From the NCBI GenBank assembly GCA_037447655.1, contig JBBHKE010002781.1, positions 62,001 through 126,000 on the forward strand: DNA of 64,000 nt, read 5' to 3'. Source of the stretch: Zygnema cylindricum. Lineage: Eukaryota; Streptophyta; Zygnematophyceae; Zygnematales; Zygnemataceae. The notes beneath the pieces are model-generated. The model ran no database searches and had not been told where the DNA came from. It was given only the letters and a program-made list of their open reading frames with translations. Of the stretch, positions 1 to 10,479 are shown one piece after another. Position 1 is the first letter of the stretch. Each line of letters begins with the position of its first letter. The position numbers were made by a program, and so were the translations under genes.

Positions 1-361
1 TACGGCAAAGCCAATAGGTGGACACGTGTCCACTCTTTACTTGTCCTTATGTTCGTCGGAATTCCTGCGACCAAATGTTATCCCTCCGCGTGGGGCCACG
101 TCACGCCATGTCTATAAACGCCAAAAATGACCATTCCGCGATCTTGGCATTGATGTACGCCGTCGGATCCCATTCGATATTAAATGTCCGCCATCAAAAA
201 CAAATGTCCGATTCATTTGTTTGCGTGCGAAATAATGTTCGCACTATATAATACTTGGTTCCATGTTCTTTCGTTTGTAATTCCGTTAATCGAATTCATA
301 GACGTAACATTGTTTAAATAAATATCAAACCTAATGTATCCTAACGGACTTCTACGACAGA
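1..361. other. Non-coding window start with G-box palindrome and TATA-like box
   Basis: No recognisable protein is encoded here. Positions 18-33 form a perfect 16-bp palindrome (GTGGACACGTGTCCAC) centred on CACGTG. A TATA-like stretch (ACTATATAATAC) lies at 241-252. The arrangement could be the promoter end of a long terminal repeat or a degraded gene promoter. The left boundary is outside the window, so neither can be shown. Confidence 0.3.
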
Positions 362-456
362 CTAGTTTAGAGCTAACGGCTAAGCCGCGCTCCACCGGTC
401 GGAGGTTCGAGTCCTGCCGGACTCAACCTTTTGTTGAGAGTGACATAAGTCACTCT
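362..456 (+). repeat. Half-tRNA-like sequence followed by two hairpins (SINE-like)
   Basis: A perfect pol III B box (GGTTCGAGTCC) lies at 404-414, inside a T-arm-like stem-loop followed by a 3' acceptor-like strand ending in ACTCA. No matching 5' acceptor strand is seen, so this is not a functional tRNA. Two hairpins follow directly: CTCAAC/GTTGAG (422-427, 433-438) and AGAGTGAC/GTCACTCT (437-444, 449-456). A tRNA-derived SINE fragment is the likeliest reading. Confidence 0.35.
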
Positions 457-629
457 TTAGCCCTGCCTGCTTAAGCGAGGACAGCCATGGCTCAGCCACC
501 CTCTCTATCCCTCAGTGACTACGACAAGTATGGTGGGAAGAGAGAGGAGGGAAGGCAAGCTGTCCACCATTTTCTATTTGTACTAAATTCAAACCTAGAA
601 AATACCATATATATTATAATTTCAACATC

Positions 630-1250
630 ATGAACTGCACACGGCTAGATGTTGCGGCAGCAGTTGGTGCTTTAAGTCGGAGTTTACAAAATCCAAGGAG
701 ATCGGATTGGGAGGCAGCAAAGAGGGTTCTTCGATACCTTGCAGGGACAAGGAATCTGCGACTTGCTCACGGTGGAGATGAAGTCAAAATTCAGACTTGG
801 AGCGATGCGAGCTATGGAGACATGCGAAGCTGCCGCTCCACCACCGGATTCATTTTGAAGATTGGAAGTGGAACATGCTGCTGGAGCAGCAAGCTTCAAA
901 AAGTCAGTGCTCAGTCGACAATGGAGGCTGGATACATGGCAGCAAGCTCAGCTGTCAAGGAGTTACTTTGGGTTAAGTCTCTCCTTCAAGAACTTCATTT
1001 CATGCAATTTGGACCTCAAATAGTGTGGTGTGACAACCAGGCAGCTATAGCGATTGCATCTAACCCAAGTCATCACTTTAAAAGCAAGCACATTGATATC
1101 AAGCTGCACTTTGTAAGAGAGAAGGTGATCAACAGACTTTTAAAACTCAGTTATATGCCGGATGAGAAGATGGTAGCAGATATGATGACTAAGCCTCTAC
1201 CTACACCTAAATTGCAGTTTTGTAGAAAGGCATGTGGACTTGGTGGCTGA
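630..1250 (+). pseudogene. Ty1/copia polyprotein fragment: C-terminal RNase H region
   Basis: This 206-codon open frame is the C-terminal end of a plant Ty1/copia Pol polyprotein. The opening part matches the linker after reverse transcriptase (a TRxDVAAAVGALSR-like motif, then WEAAKRVLRYLAGT). The RNase H domain follows, with WSDASYGD carrying the first catalytic Asp, the SAQSTMEAGYMAAS block carrying the Glu, and WCDNQAAIAIASNP carrying the next Asp. The typical C-terminal HIDIKLHFVRE and ADMMTKPLP motifs are present before the stop. Gag, protease, integrase and reverse transcriptase are absent upstream; homology begins abruptly near 630 next to unrelated DNA. The frame is intact but this is a truncated element, not a gene. 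Confidence 0.9.
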
Positions 1251-1273
1251 GAGAGTCTAAAGGTTTAGGGTAG

Positions 1274-1850
1274 TGTTGTTTTGGAAACCTTTAGTAGTCT
1301 CTATATCTAGTGTGTGAGAGAGATTAAAAACTTAGTCAATTTTGTGTACAGACTGAATTATAATAGACAGGTGTTAGTGTGGTGTGTAACTCCGAAGGGA
1401 GTAGACAGGCTTGGTACACTCTAGGGACACGTGTCAGTCCGTGAGATGGCGGACAGAGTCAGCCGTCATTTTGGAAGTGAAATATTGACTGCGCAATCAT
1501 TTCAGGTACTTATCATTTTGGCGGCAGTCAGATTTAAGTTTGATGTAAATATTTCCGTTTGTTAGGGTTTAGGGTTCTAGTTGACTCACTTATATATATA
1601 GGACTTAGATTACTCTTGTAGGCAGGAATTCCTTGTATTCAAAAACTGTGAAGCAATTTTTGGGGTTTATCAATTATAAAGATCACAGTGATCTGTTTGA
1701 AATTCTGCATGTGGGTTCTTTTTGTTATTTTCTTTACTTTAGCAAATTTGCAGACCTAGGGTGTATCTGGTTTGATTAAGACTTCATTGTGAAGTCAGTA
1801 GTCTACGGGTTTATCGTGAGAGTTTCCTTTTGTGTGCCTGTGTTATTATT
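1274..1850 (+). repeat. Copia 3' LTR (and possibly a following 5' leader)
   Basis: The block follows the RNase H stop after a purine-rich stretch (about 1251-1273) and starts TGTTGTTTTGG, as expected of an LTR. It contains a TATATATATA run near 1590. Its sequence is related to the insertion at 27621-28680: the starts match, and so do segments near 1704-1790 and 28350-28440. The 3' LTR boundary is not resolved because no second copy lies in the window. A gag-like start follows at 1851, so the block may include an LTR plus leader. Confidence 0.55.
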
Positions 1851-1919
1851 ATGGCAACTGCTGGTGATTCTTCTACTTCTTCTGTGACACCAGCTACCTC
1901 ATTACAACATAATATTTAG
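1851..1919 (+). pseudogene. Possible copia gag N-terminal stub
   Basis: A 22-codon frame begins MATAGDSSTSSVTPATS and stops at TAG. The Ser/Thr-rich start is typical of copia Gag N-termini, and it lies downstream of the LTR rather than upstream. If correct, this is the beginning of a second element sharing the LTR, cut off after a few codons. The length is too short for certainty. Confidence 0.3.
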
Positions 1920-3450
1920 ATAAAAACGAATATTGTAATGGGATTCTATGAGAGTAGGAAAATTTTGTTAAAAAAGGTGCGAGTTTTGGTGAGTTGAGCA
2001 TGTATGAAACAAAAAGTGGAAAAAATTGGTGGAGCTAATAGCCAAACTCCAAAACCAAGTCGAGGGGGTTGGTGGGTGACCTTCCTAAGTGAGAAATCGG
2101 CCTTACGACGAGTAAAAAAAGGCGCTTTGCAAAACTTAAATCGGGTGGTGGCAATTTTCATATCTTCAATTAATTCTTGAACACGTGTGATATGCTCTGT
2201 AAAAATGAAGAAGACATCTAATATGTTCGTCAACAAAAAAAAGGACGAAAAACAAGTCGCCTCCACAAGAGACTATTAGAAAAATAATTAACAGTTTAAA
2301 ACACTAAATATTATGGTGGTAATAAAAACACGTCCAAAGTAAAATACTGTGGTTTTCAAAGATCGTACTGTATGATGTAGTGTTATAATGCTTCATACAA
2401 CTTGTACCTCTATCTTTTAGTATATGACTTTTTATTGGCGTCCATATTATATGTGTATATATGAGTATTATATGGCATTTACGACCTTTAAGTCCTTTGA
2501 GTTTTTGGTCTTATGGGTCGAACTAAGACCCTATAAAATATTTCGTCCCGTTTATAGAGGAGAATTTCGCGTCTTAGAGAAATCTTTGGATGACCCATCC
2601 CTTAACAATGCTTAAACATTTTCTGAATTGGAAAGAAAACGAGCTCGCCATTAGGCCACTTTGCTCCTTTGCCAACTTATATATGTGGCCTTTCAACGAG
2701 TTAGAGTAATCGCCCTTCCCCAATCAAGTAAGTTGTCAAGCGGTAAACGTGGCTTTTCTCATTTTCCACCTAGTTAATCGGTCCACATTGTCGACTTTCG
2801 TTGTTATGGACTAACTTTTAAGAGTAGTGAACAATCATCCAGGTTAAGTTTCTTTTCAGTGTGGGTAATCATATAGAGCAATTAAGTTTAAATTAATTAT
2901 TTTAGATGGTGTTGTTTAGTCTTTGATTTTGGGCCAACCCATATTCATCAGAGTCTAATATTCTAAATAAACACTTTTTTCCCTTCAATCCAAATGGTCT
3001 TTCTTTCTCTACTTATGCCATAAAACTTTGTTGTTTGTTTGCTTGTTTTCCGTGAAAATTTAGTTGTCCTCTAATAAGCAAGGTACATCACAAAATGTTA
3101 TTAGTGTTATAAAATATAGTGCTCGATTTTATTGTAAATGTGTTCCGTGCCACATCTCACGACTATACACCAGTGGACCGATGCGATTTTCACGTGTAAC
3201 GACTCCCTTTCAGTACGAGATGGCAATGTTATATTTGGTTTTTTTTTGCAACTATGTGAAGGTACAACATAACGTGATACTCTCTATCGCCACGTTGAGT
3301 ATCGCCCAAAAATCAAATATTGTATTTTTATGGGAATTTTATGCCCGTTTTGAGTGTCGTCAAAATCTAAAATTACAACGTATAGGGATATTGTTGTTGA
3401 ATGCTTTGTTTGCCACATATAACATCTTTTCCCCGTAGACGTGTCGCATT
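1920..3450. other. AT-rich intergenic DNA, nothing recognised
   Basis: Short open frames on both strands show no family motif and no splice pattern joining them. No repeat with another part of the window was seen. Probably decayed intergenic sequence. Confidence 0.5.
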
Positions 3451-4795
3451 TTCCATTGGCGACCACCATTTGGAAGGTGACAATCTTGCCTTTCATAGCC
3501 TATTCCCACCGGAAAAAAAAATCACTTCCTCAACAGACGAACGTTCGAATAATGTGCGGATTTCCGAGAACCGACATTTTTGTTTTCAGAAATTTTCGGA
3601 AAACCGTACAAACTAACTTCCTCAAAATATTGGGGGGTATTGAAGTCGGGTTAAAGTAGCGTATTTTAATGAAACAGACCAACTGTAACCTGAAAAGCTG
3701 ACGTAGCAAAAACAACATCCGAACGGCCATTTCGTTATTTTCGCGCAAAAAATCTGCAAGACTTTTAATCACCGTCGTCGTCATTCGAACATAATAAATT
3801 TGAAAATCTGCAGGTTTGTTTTCGCGCCTTTGTTTAATGACGTCAAAGCGGGTGACGTGTCTCAAAACACCTTCATTCGAAGTTACATGCCCAAATTTTG
3901 GTGTGAACAAGACCCGTTTTCCGATGAGTTTTCGGAAAATCATCGGAATGGGCAAAATGTTACATATGCTCCGGTAGGCATAGGCTATCAGGGTGAACTT
4001 CCATTAGAGGAAAAGTAGGGTTGTTTACTAGACGCCGTACAATTTCATACAGATTCGTACCATTTTTTTATTTTTGTGAGACGAAACATGACGAAACATG
4101 TAAACTGGTTGGCTCCAATATTATAGGCGTAAATATCAACCGTTGGATTTTTCACTTTTTTAGATTCGCGAAGCAATCACGCACATCGTCCAGTGTGAAG
4201 AGACACTCCTCGGGAGGAGAGTTTCTTCACACAGGTCACGTACCATTGGTACACTTGAAAATAAGAAAAAAAATCCACCACGAACAGGCAATGTGAATCG
4301 ATCACGTCGTACACGCCATGTGCCTTCCGCCACGGTCTATGCAGGTCGACTGAAATATCTTCACACGCTCTTTCTGACATCCGCTGACCTTAAAAGTTTG
4401 CGGCGCCTTTTTGACATTGTGTTGCGAAATTTTGATTTTCAATTTCAAAATTAAAAGCTGGTCGCAAAATTTTTGTACGAGTCATTAACTACCTCCACCC
4501 ATACAAATATTGTGTACAGATTTTCAGCTTGAATAATATTTATAGATTTTAAGAATCTGGAAACTAACCTACGTTGCGCCAATCATAATTGAGAAACGAT
4601 GTCTACTGGCACGACATAATGGAAGGCCATGCCAGTAAACACTAGAAATAGACGTATCCGCATGTTATAGGCCTCAGTCAAAACCATCGGTTCACGGAGA
4701 AAAGATGTTTTAAGTAGAGCGCCAATAGCTAAGGGCCTTTAGGCCACCAACAATTGGGACAGGTGACAAACGCCTTAAGAAGCCACAGTACAGTA
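3451..4795. other. Intergenic segment with weak inverted repeat and a strong hairpin
   Basis: A short imperfect inverted pair links about 3490-3512 and 3968-3990 (ATAGGCTAT core with CCGGT flank). A stronger hairpin lies at 4193-4232, with outer stem GTGTGAAGA/TCTTCACAC and inner CTCCTC/GAGGAG. The 141-codon minus frame at 3530-3955 spans the weak inverted repeat and has no recognisable motif. I see no gene. Confidence 0.35.
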
Positions 4796-6331
4796 AGGGT
4801 AACCTTCCATCAGGCGTTCCTAGTAATCGTACGAACACGTTAATTGGCAGTAATATTTGTCACACCCTTCCATCAGGTCGTGCCAGTGAATGAAGTGTTA
4901 GATTGTGATTGGTACCACGTAGGATCTTGTTGAGCATCATCATTTCCAAAAGGACAAAATCGTAGCTGCATCTGTGTACCCGCAGCTACATATGTGTACG
5001 CGCAAACTCCAATTAAAATATCTAGTAGCATCACGCTAATGTACAATCTAACGCTCTTAGGGTTGTTGTTGTACCAACGGCCACGAAAACCGTTGCAAAA
5101 TTAAATTTTGTACAAATGTCCAAGAATGTACCATTTGTACCTGAATGTATTATCGTTGTATCGCACATTTATGAAGGCGGCGTGATGTCCTACAACCAAG
5201 TTTTTTTTGTCGTCGAACAAGGTGGCTTTGATGTCAGAAGGTACAAGCCATTTGCCACATGTAACTTTATAACTTCACGTCCGTCGTGGATCGACGCTGA
5301 CTTCATAAGTGGACCAATACACGCGTCCAATAAGCGCTAAGCGTCCTCCTAAAGACAGTCGGAGGAGACTAGCCAGGTACTAGAAACAAGGGACGTTTGC
5401 GTTGAAAATTGAAAATCAGACGGTGGTAATTTTCGCCAAGAAGTCTGGAGAATCTCAAAGACTTTTTAGTAAGCATCTTTTGTTAAAAAAAAAAAAACCG
5501 TACGGTTTAGTATGGCAAGATACTTTCTCCAGTAAACAACCCCACTTTTTGCCTGATGGAAGGTTACCCTACATCAGGCGAAGGGGTTGTTTACTGGAGA
5601 AAGTACCATTCCGTACTAAGCCGTACTTTTTTTTTTTTTTTAAACAAAAGATGTTTACTAAAAATTCGTTGAGATTCTCCAGACTTCTTGGCGAAAATTA
5701 CCACCGTCCGATTTTCAATTTTCGACGCAAACGCCCCTTGTTTCCAGTACCTAGCTAGTCTCCTCCGACTGTCCTCAGGAGGACACTTTGTGCTCACTGG
5801 ACGCGTATTTTGGTCCACTTGTAAAGTCAGAGTCGATCCACGACGGACGTGAATTTATATAGTTACATGTGGCAAATGGCGTGTACCTTCTGACGTCGAA
5901 GCCACCCTGTTCGACGACAAAATCTTGTAGGACATCCTGGCACGCCTCCGCTATAAATGTGCACAATCAAGTACAGACAAAAACTTGGTTGTAGGACATC
6001 GTGTCACGCCTCCTTTATGAATGTGCAAAATCAAATTCAGTACAGTTCATGCCATTTCCTCCATCTCCGTTCAGGTTGTACATTAGCGTCGCGCTACTAG
6101 ATATTTTAATCGGCCTCCGCCCGTACAAATACGCAGTCGAAATTTTGTACTTTTCAAAATTTTCAATATATTCGGCCGGCTCAACAGGATCCGACGTGGT
6201 ACCAAAAGGAATCCAACACGTAAGCAATTTTTGCTTTATTGGCACGAACTGATGGAAGGGTGTTACAAATATTACTGCCGGTAAATGTGACCGTTCAATT
6301 ACTGGGAAACGCCTGATGGAAGGTTACCCTA
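4796..6331. mobile_element. 1.5-kb foldback element (long inverted repeat)
   Basis: The two halves are near-complete inverted copies around an axis near 5563. The ends are AGGGTAACCTTCCATCAGGC (about 4796) and its complement GCCTGATGGAAGGTTACCCT (about 6310-6330). Inner matched blocks include about 4990-5050 with 6080-6130, 5116-5330 with 5780-6010, and 5340-5550 with 5580-5770. The apex (5555-5582) repeats the terminal motif as a small hairpin, GCCTGAT/ATCAGGC. Overlapping short frames on both strands are mirror images and not genes. No transposase is encoded, so this is a non-autonomous foldback transposon or an inverted duplication. Target duplication was not identified. Confidence 0.85.
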
Positions 6332-6711
6332 ATTCGTCAGCAAACTGTACCCTGTGACATCATCTACAGCGTCAGGAATAGAGCATCCTCCATCGGCTGC
6401 ATCGGCCCGATGCTCATTGGCTCGATGCGCTACGCTACGCGTCACTCCTCGTAACTGGTCAGGACTTCAAATTTCTGAACCCTGAAGAATCACTTTTCTG
6501 CTTTGCGAGCCCTCTTCAGTCTCCACTGACAGCTGCTTTGAAACTTCAAAGCTCTTCTTCCGTCGCATTCTGTGTTTTGTTGTCTAAGTTTTCTTTCTCG
6601 CTTCTTTCCTATTTCCTTTCATTAGATTAACGAATTATATTGCTTGAAATACTGAATCTCTTTAGAGTGAAGAGTGCCAACAGGAGTTTTCTAAGCAGCC
6701 GGTGATTAGCC
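6332..6711 (+). promoter_or_regulatory. 5' flank and untranslated leader of SNU13
   Basis: The segment lies between the foldback element and the SNU13 start codon. The last 250 bases are pyrimidine-rich, as expected of a leader. No clear TATA box was seen, and the transcription start cannot be placed. Confidence 0.35.
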
Positions 6712-9276
6712 ATGGTATTTATTCTCCACTATTATTTATTTATTTGTTGTTTATAATGGATATTTTATTTGTTATCGAGGCCGAATCTGAATGTTTCAAT
6801 TGATGAGCTTTATCACCTTTCGCTAAGTTGAATGGCGACCTTTTGTAGTAGAGTTGCATATTTAGTTCCTTTGATGTAAAACTGTTAACTTGCTTCAAGT
6901 ATCTTTGCTTTGTTTCAAGCACTTCAATTACGTTAAAATCTATTTTTTAACTTTTAGGGTTTTTCTGTGGTTCCACCTGCCATTGATGAAGAGGCTGGTA
7001 GTATGTTCTCCTCTTCAAAGGACTGCCTTATCTTCTTTTAGTGAAGTTCACTTATTAAATATCGGTAATTTAATAAATTTTTTAAATTCTAGAAAACTAT
7101 TTGATACTATCAATATACGAAAGAACAGACCCGCTACTGTTTTTATTTTATCGTTGCAGTAATACTTCTACAACTGAAATAGTGCAATACATCTTCCTTT
7201 AACAATTGTGAATATTCTATTGTTCTTCTGCTGTCTTTTGTCCTTATCGGACATAAAAATTTACAAAGTTCTGTTTGATTTCGGTAAGCAATATTAGAGG
7301 GCGGTTGCTTTAACTGGTCGAGCAAAAGTTCTTACACCAATTTTTAACACTTTAGACGCAAATTCCTTTGTCTTCATTCAACTTTTCAAACGCCTCTTGA
7401 CTAAGGATAAAGTACTTTTTTCCTGCAATAGCAGTGTCAGGATCCTCTGTTTGACTTTAGTTCCTTACAGTGTTTCATCTACTTTCAACTAAAGGGTATT
7501 GCAATTTTCCTGCTTTTGTCTCTTTTGCAGGGCTCTGAGGCTGTGAATCCCAAAGCTTACCCTTTGGCAGACGCTCAGCTGACAATTACAATTCTTGATA
7601 TTGTTCAGCAAGCAGCAAATTACAAGCAGCTGAAAAAAGGCGCTAATGAAGGTATGCAAGAATCCATGTCATTTCCTCTCTTCGTTGTTTTGATAATATT
7701 TGAACGAGAGTCTGGAAAGATACCTTCAAAAGACTCGACTGAATGGAGAGGGAACGCTTTCTGTGCTTCCTCCAAGTATTATGTGTATCTCAGATTCTTA
7801 TGTTTTTTGAGGAGAGTATTGGAATATTGTTGTTTTCTTTTTTCAATAGTCGGTAAATTAATCAGGTCCATTCCAGCCGAACGTGACTCCTTGACAGAGA
7901 ACTTTTAGGGTTTGGATTTTTGATAACGTCACCCCATCAATTTTGCAATGTTACTGCAGATTGTTTTTCAGAATCAGTATCTCACTTCTTGCATCATCTA
8001 CTCATATTCTATAAGCAACTCTATGGAAGGATTTGGGGAATTTTGGTCCTGAACCTTTTTAAGTAGGCATTTAAGCTTTGTATTCCCCCTCATATTCTCG
8101 CCTGTTCGACAAAAATACCTGTATTGATTGCAAGGATGCTAGTTATTTTGGTTGTATTAACTTATCGTGGGAATGTTTTTTGCCATTCGGAGCAGCTACC
8201 AAGACTCTCAATAGAGGAATTGCAGAGTTTATAGTCATGGCAGCAGATACAGAGCCTCTCGAAATTCTCCTCCATCTACCACTTTTAGCAGAAGATAAAG
8301 TATGTTTATCGTTATCCTTGGTGGTTCTAAAATTGTGTAGTTTAATGTTTTCGTTGCTTTAATCACAGCTTTCCTGGTACTTTTTTGTGTTTTTTTGTGG
8401 GCCGGGCTGTGTTTTCTTTTCCATCAACTATCTATTTCTGTTAACTCAAGTTTTGGAGTTTTTTTCAAGTCATGGGATCCATCTGGAGATGTGCTTTGAG
8501 GACAAAAACTGAAAAGCTTTTTTAAGATTTTGAGGAGTTAAATTGAAGTGAAGCGAGTCTGTATGTTGCATACGTTCTAAAAATCGCTGCTTTAGCTCGT
8601 TTTTTACTTTCACATGGTGCATTTTTTAATTACATGTAAGTACAGTACATTTTATTGCATTACCAACTACTAATATTTTTAAGTGTCAACTACTTAACAG
8701 AATGTGCCATACGTCTTTGTACCTTCAAAGCAAGCACTGGGACGCTCTTGTGGAGTGTCACGGCAAGTTATTGCGTGTTCTGTTACCTCCAATGAGGGAA
8801 GCCAGCTGAAGTCACAAATACAACAGCTGAAGGTGATCTCCCTCACCTATCTCTATCTCACTTTCTCTCTTTTACTCTCTCTCCCTCCCTCTCTCTTTCC
8901 TCTCTCGCTCCCTCTCTCTCTGCATTTCTGCCCGTTCAGATGCAGGGATGCTATATTCTTATTTTATTTCTTCGCTGTCCTCCCTTTTTGCTGTAACTGA
9001 TGCCTTTTTCTTGCCATTGTCAATTTCTGGCTTCCTAAACGGTGATGTTTTTAAATGTTGCTGCATTCCGTTTTTAGGTCTTGTGTACCTGCATGAAAGC
9101 AGTCTATGGTGTGCTTTGAATTTAACGAAGTTTTTGGGCTGTTGTTCATTTTCGCTTTCATTAGCTTACAGTTGAATCGAATAGTGCGGCTGTTTCATTA
9201 CCTCAACTATTTTTTTTGGGTCATTGGTGGTTTCTTTTGGGACTTGCAGGACGCCATTGAGAAGCTGCTTATCTAA
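6712..9276 (+). CDS. SNU13: SNU13 / 15.5K (NHP2L1) L7Ae-family RNP protein, five exons
   Basis: The product binds K-turn RNA in U4 snRNA (spliceosomal tri-snRNP) and in box C/D snoRNPs in the nucleus and nucleolus. Exons are 6712-6714, 7531-7651, 8196-8299, 8701-8832 and 9250-9276. All introns are GT-AG and all junctions keep phase, giving 128 residues, the usual family length. Visible landmarks are [10 protein letters not shown] near the start, the RNA-binding [11 protein letters not shown] block, ATKTLNRG, the hydrophobic [12 protein letters not shown] segment, [14 protein letters not shown], the [10 protein letters not shown] specificity loop and the terminal DAIEKLLI. The VFVPSKQ and [10 protein letters not shown] wording is that of green-plant orthologues. 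The first exon carries only the ATG, in a good context (GCCATGG), and intron 1 starts right after it. Identification is very secure; the single-codon first exon is slightly less so. Confidence 0.95.
8841..8923 (+). repeat. CT-rich low-complexity tract in SNU13 intron 4
   Basis: About 80 bases of near-pure pyrimidine (CTCTCT and CCCTCC runs) begin just after the exon 4 donor. It is a simple repeat with no coding value. Confidence 0.75.
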
Positions 9277-10479
9277 AAAGCTAAGCGCAAATAGTGTTGT
9301 TGGAAATGATGTATCACAAGCACTAAAGATAAATTGTTGGTATTTTTCTCTTTACACTTGGTAAACGACTTTAGTTATAGATTGTAGGGTGATGATGAAG
9401 TTTGGCTGTATGTGGCCATTCCATTCTAGCCTTGTAGACAAAGTATCCTATCAAAATAACACCTTTTTCGCTTTTGCTTGCGTCCTTCCCTTTTTTGGTG
9501 CTTCCGCTGTGCACGCTTTTTGTTAACTTGTCCATTGAAACCGTGAAAATATCATATTGGAAATGGAGAGCCCTTTGATTGCCAATGTCTCATAGTTTTG
9601 CTATCAATGCTACACTATCGTTATTAGCGTGAATGTTTTCGTCGTTTCCTTGAATGATTTTTTCTCCATGTACGCGTTCGATTTCCGCTTGGAGACCTCA
9701 ACCCAAAATTTGTTTCTTACCTTCCCATTGCAACCTTTGGAGAAAAAAATACTAAGCTGATTTTAGTGGTAAATAAACAACAACACTAATATGCGGCGTA
9801 GCTTTATGTTTTCCAATCTGAATTTTTGGACCATACATTGGTGATGTCATGATGACATTGGTGATTGTGTGATATCTGGAGTAAAAATAAGAGGAGAGGG
9901 CTGTATGACCCACAAGACATAATTGACCATTTTCAGTAGTTGATATTGTCACTGAAATGGAAATGATCTTAAGTAAATAGTTACCTAGAAAGAGCCTACC
10001 CAATACAACCTGACTGCATACATTATCCTTTGCCCGAGTTTACCGGTAAATAAGCAAATCAGCGTCCTTACTTTCGAATCGGATGGAATACCCATCTGAT
10101 TGAAATCCCTTCTTTCCACACTGTCAGAACTTATGTAAAAAGCATCATGTTTATCTAGAAGAAGTTGTCATGTGCTCTCGGAGCAACGCTAAAGGAAAAT
10201 TGTATGTTTGTATAAGATGTAGACAATATTTTGTTACATGCCGTTTTTGAATTCGTCTCAACCACTGCAAGGAGATATAGTTGACTGTATGGAGTATGCT
10301 GATCAAGTCATGATGCACTTCTCGCACTTAACACGAAGCCTGGGAGTCTGCATTGAGTGGAGTTCTAAGGCTGGCAGTTTTCATATTTTGCAAGAACATA
10401 TCTCTTCAGTGTCTATAACACTGAAGCAACGTAATAAAAAAGCGCAGAAGTGGGTTGGCCGAAGGTACACCGGAAAAGC
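9277..10479. other. SNU13 downstream region, nothing firmly recognised
   Basis: The 3' flank of SNU13 and intergenic DNA. A perfect hairpin CTTCAGTGT/ACACTGAAG with a five-base loop lies at 10404-10426. A plus frame beginning at 10238 and a minus frame at 9752-10003 have no recognisable domain or supporting exon structure. Confidence 0.4.

Noticed and set aside
3530-3955. 141-codon minus-strand gene
   Set aside because: It spans an inverted-repeat-like region, has no domain, and is paralleled by open frames on the other strand.
5402-5818. ORFs on both strands inside the foldback
   Set aside because: The plus and minus frames are the same peptide read from the two inverted arms; they follow from symmetry.
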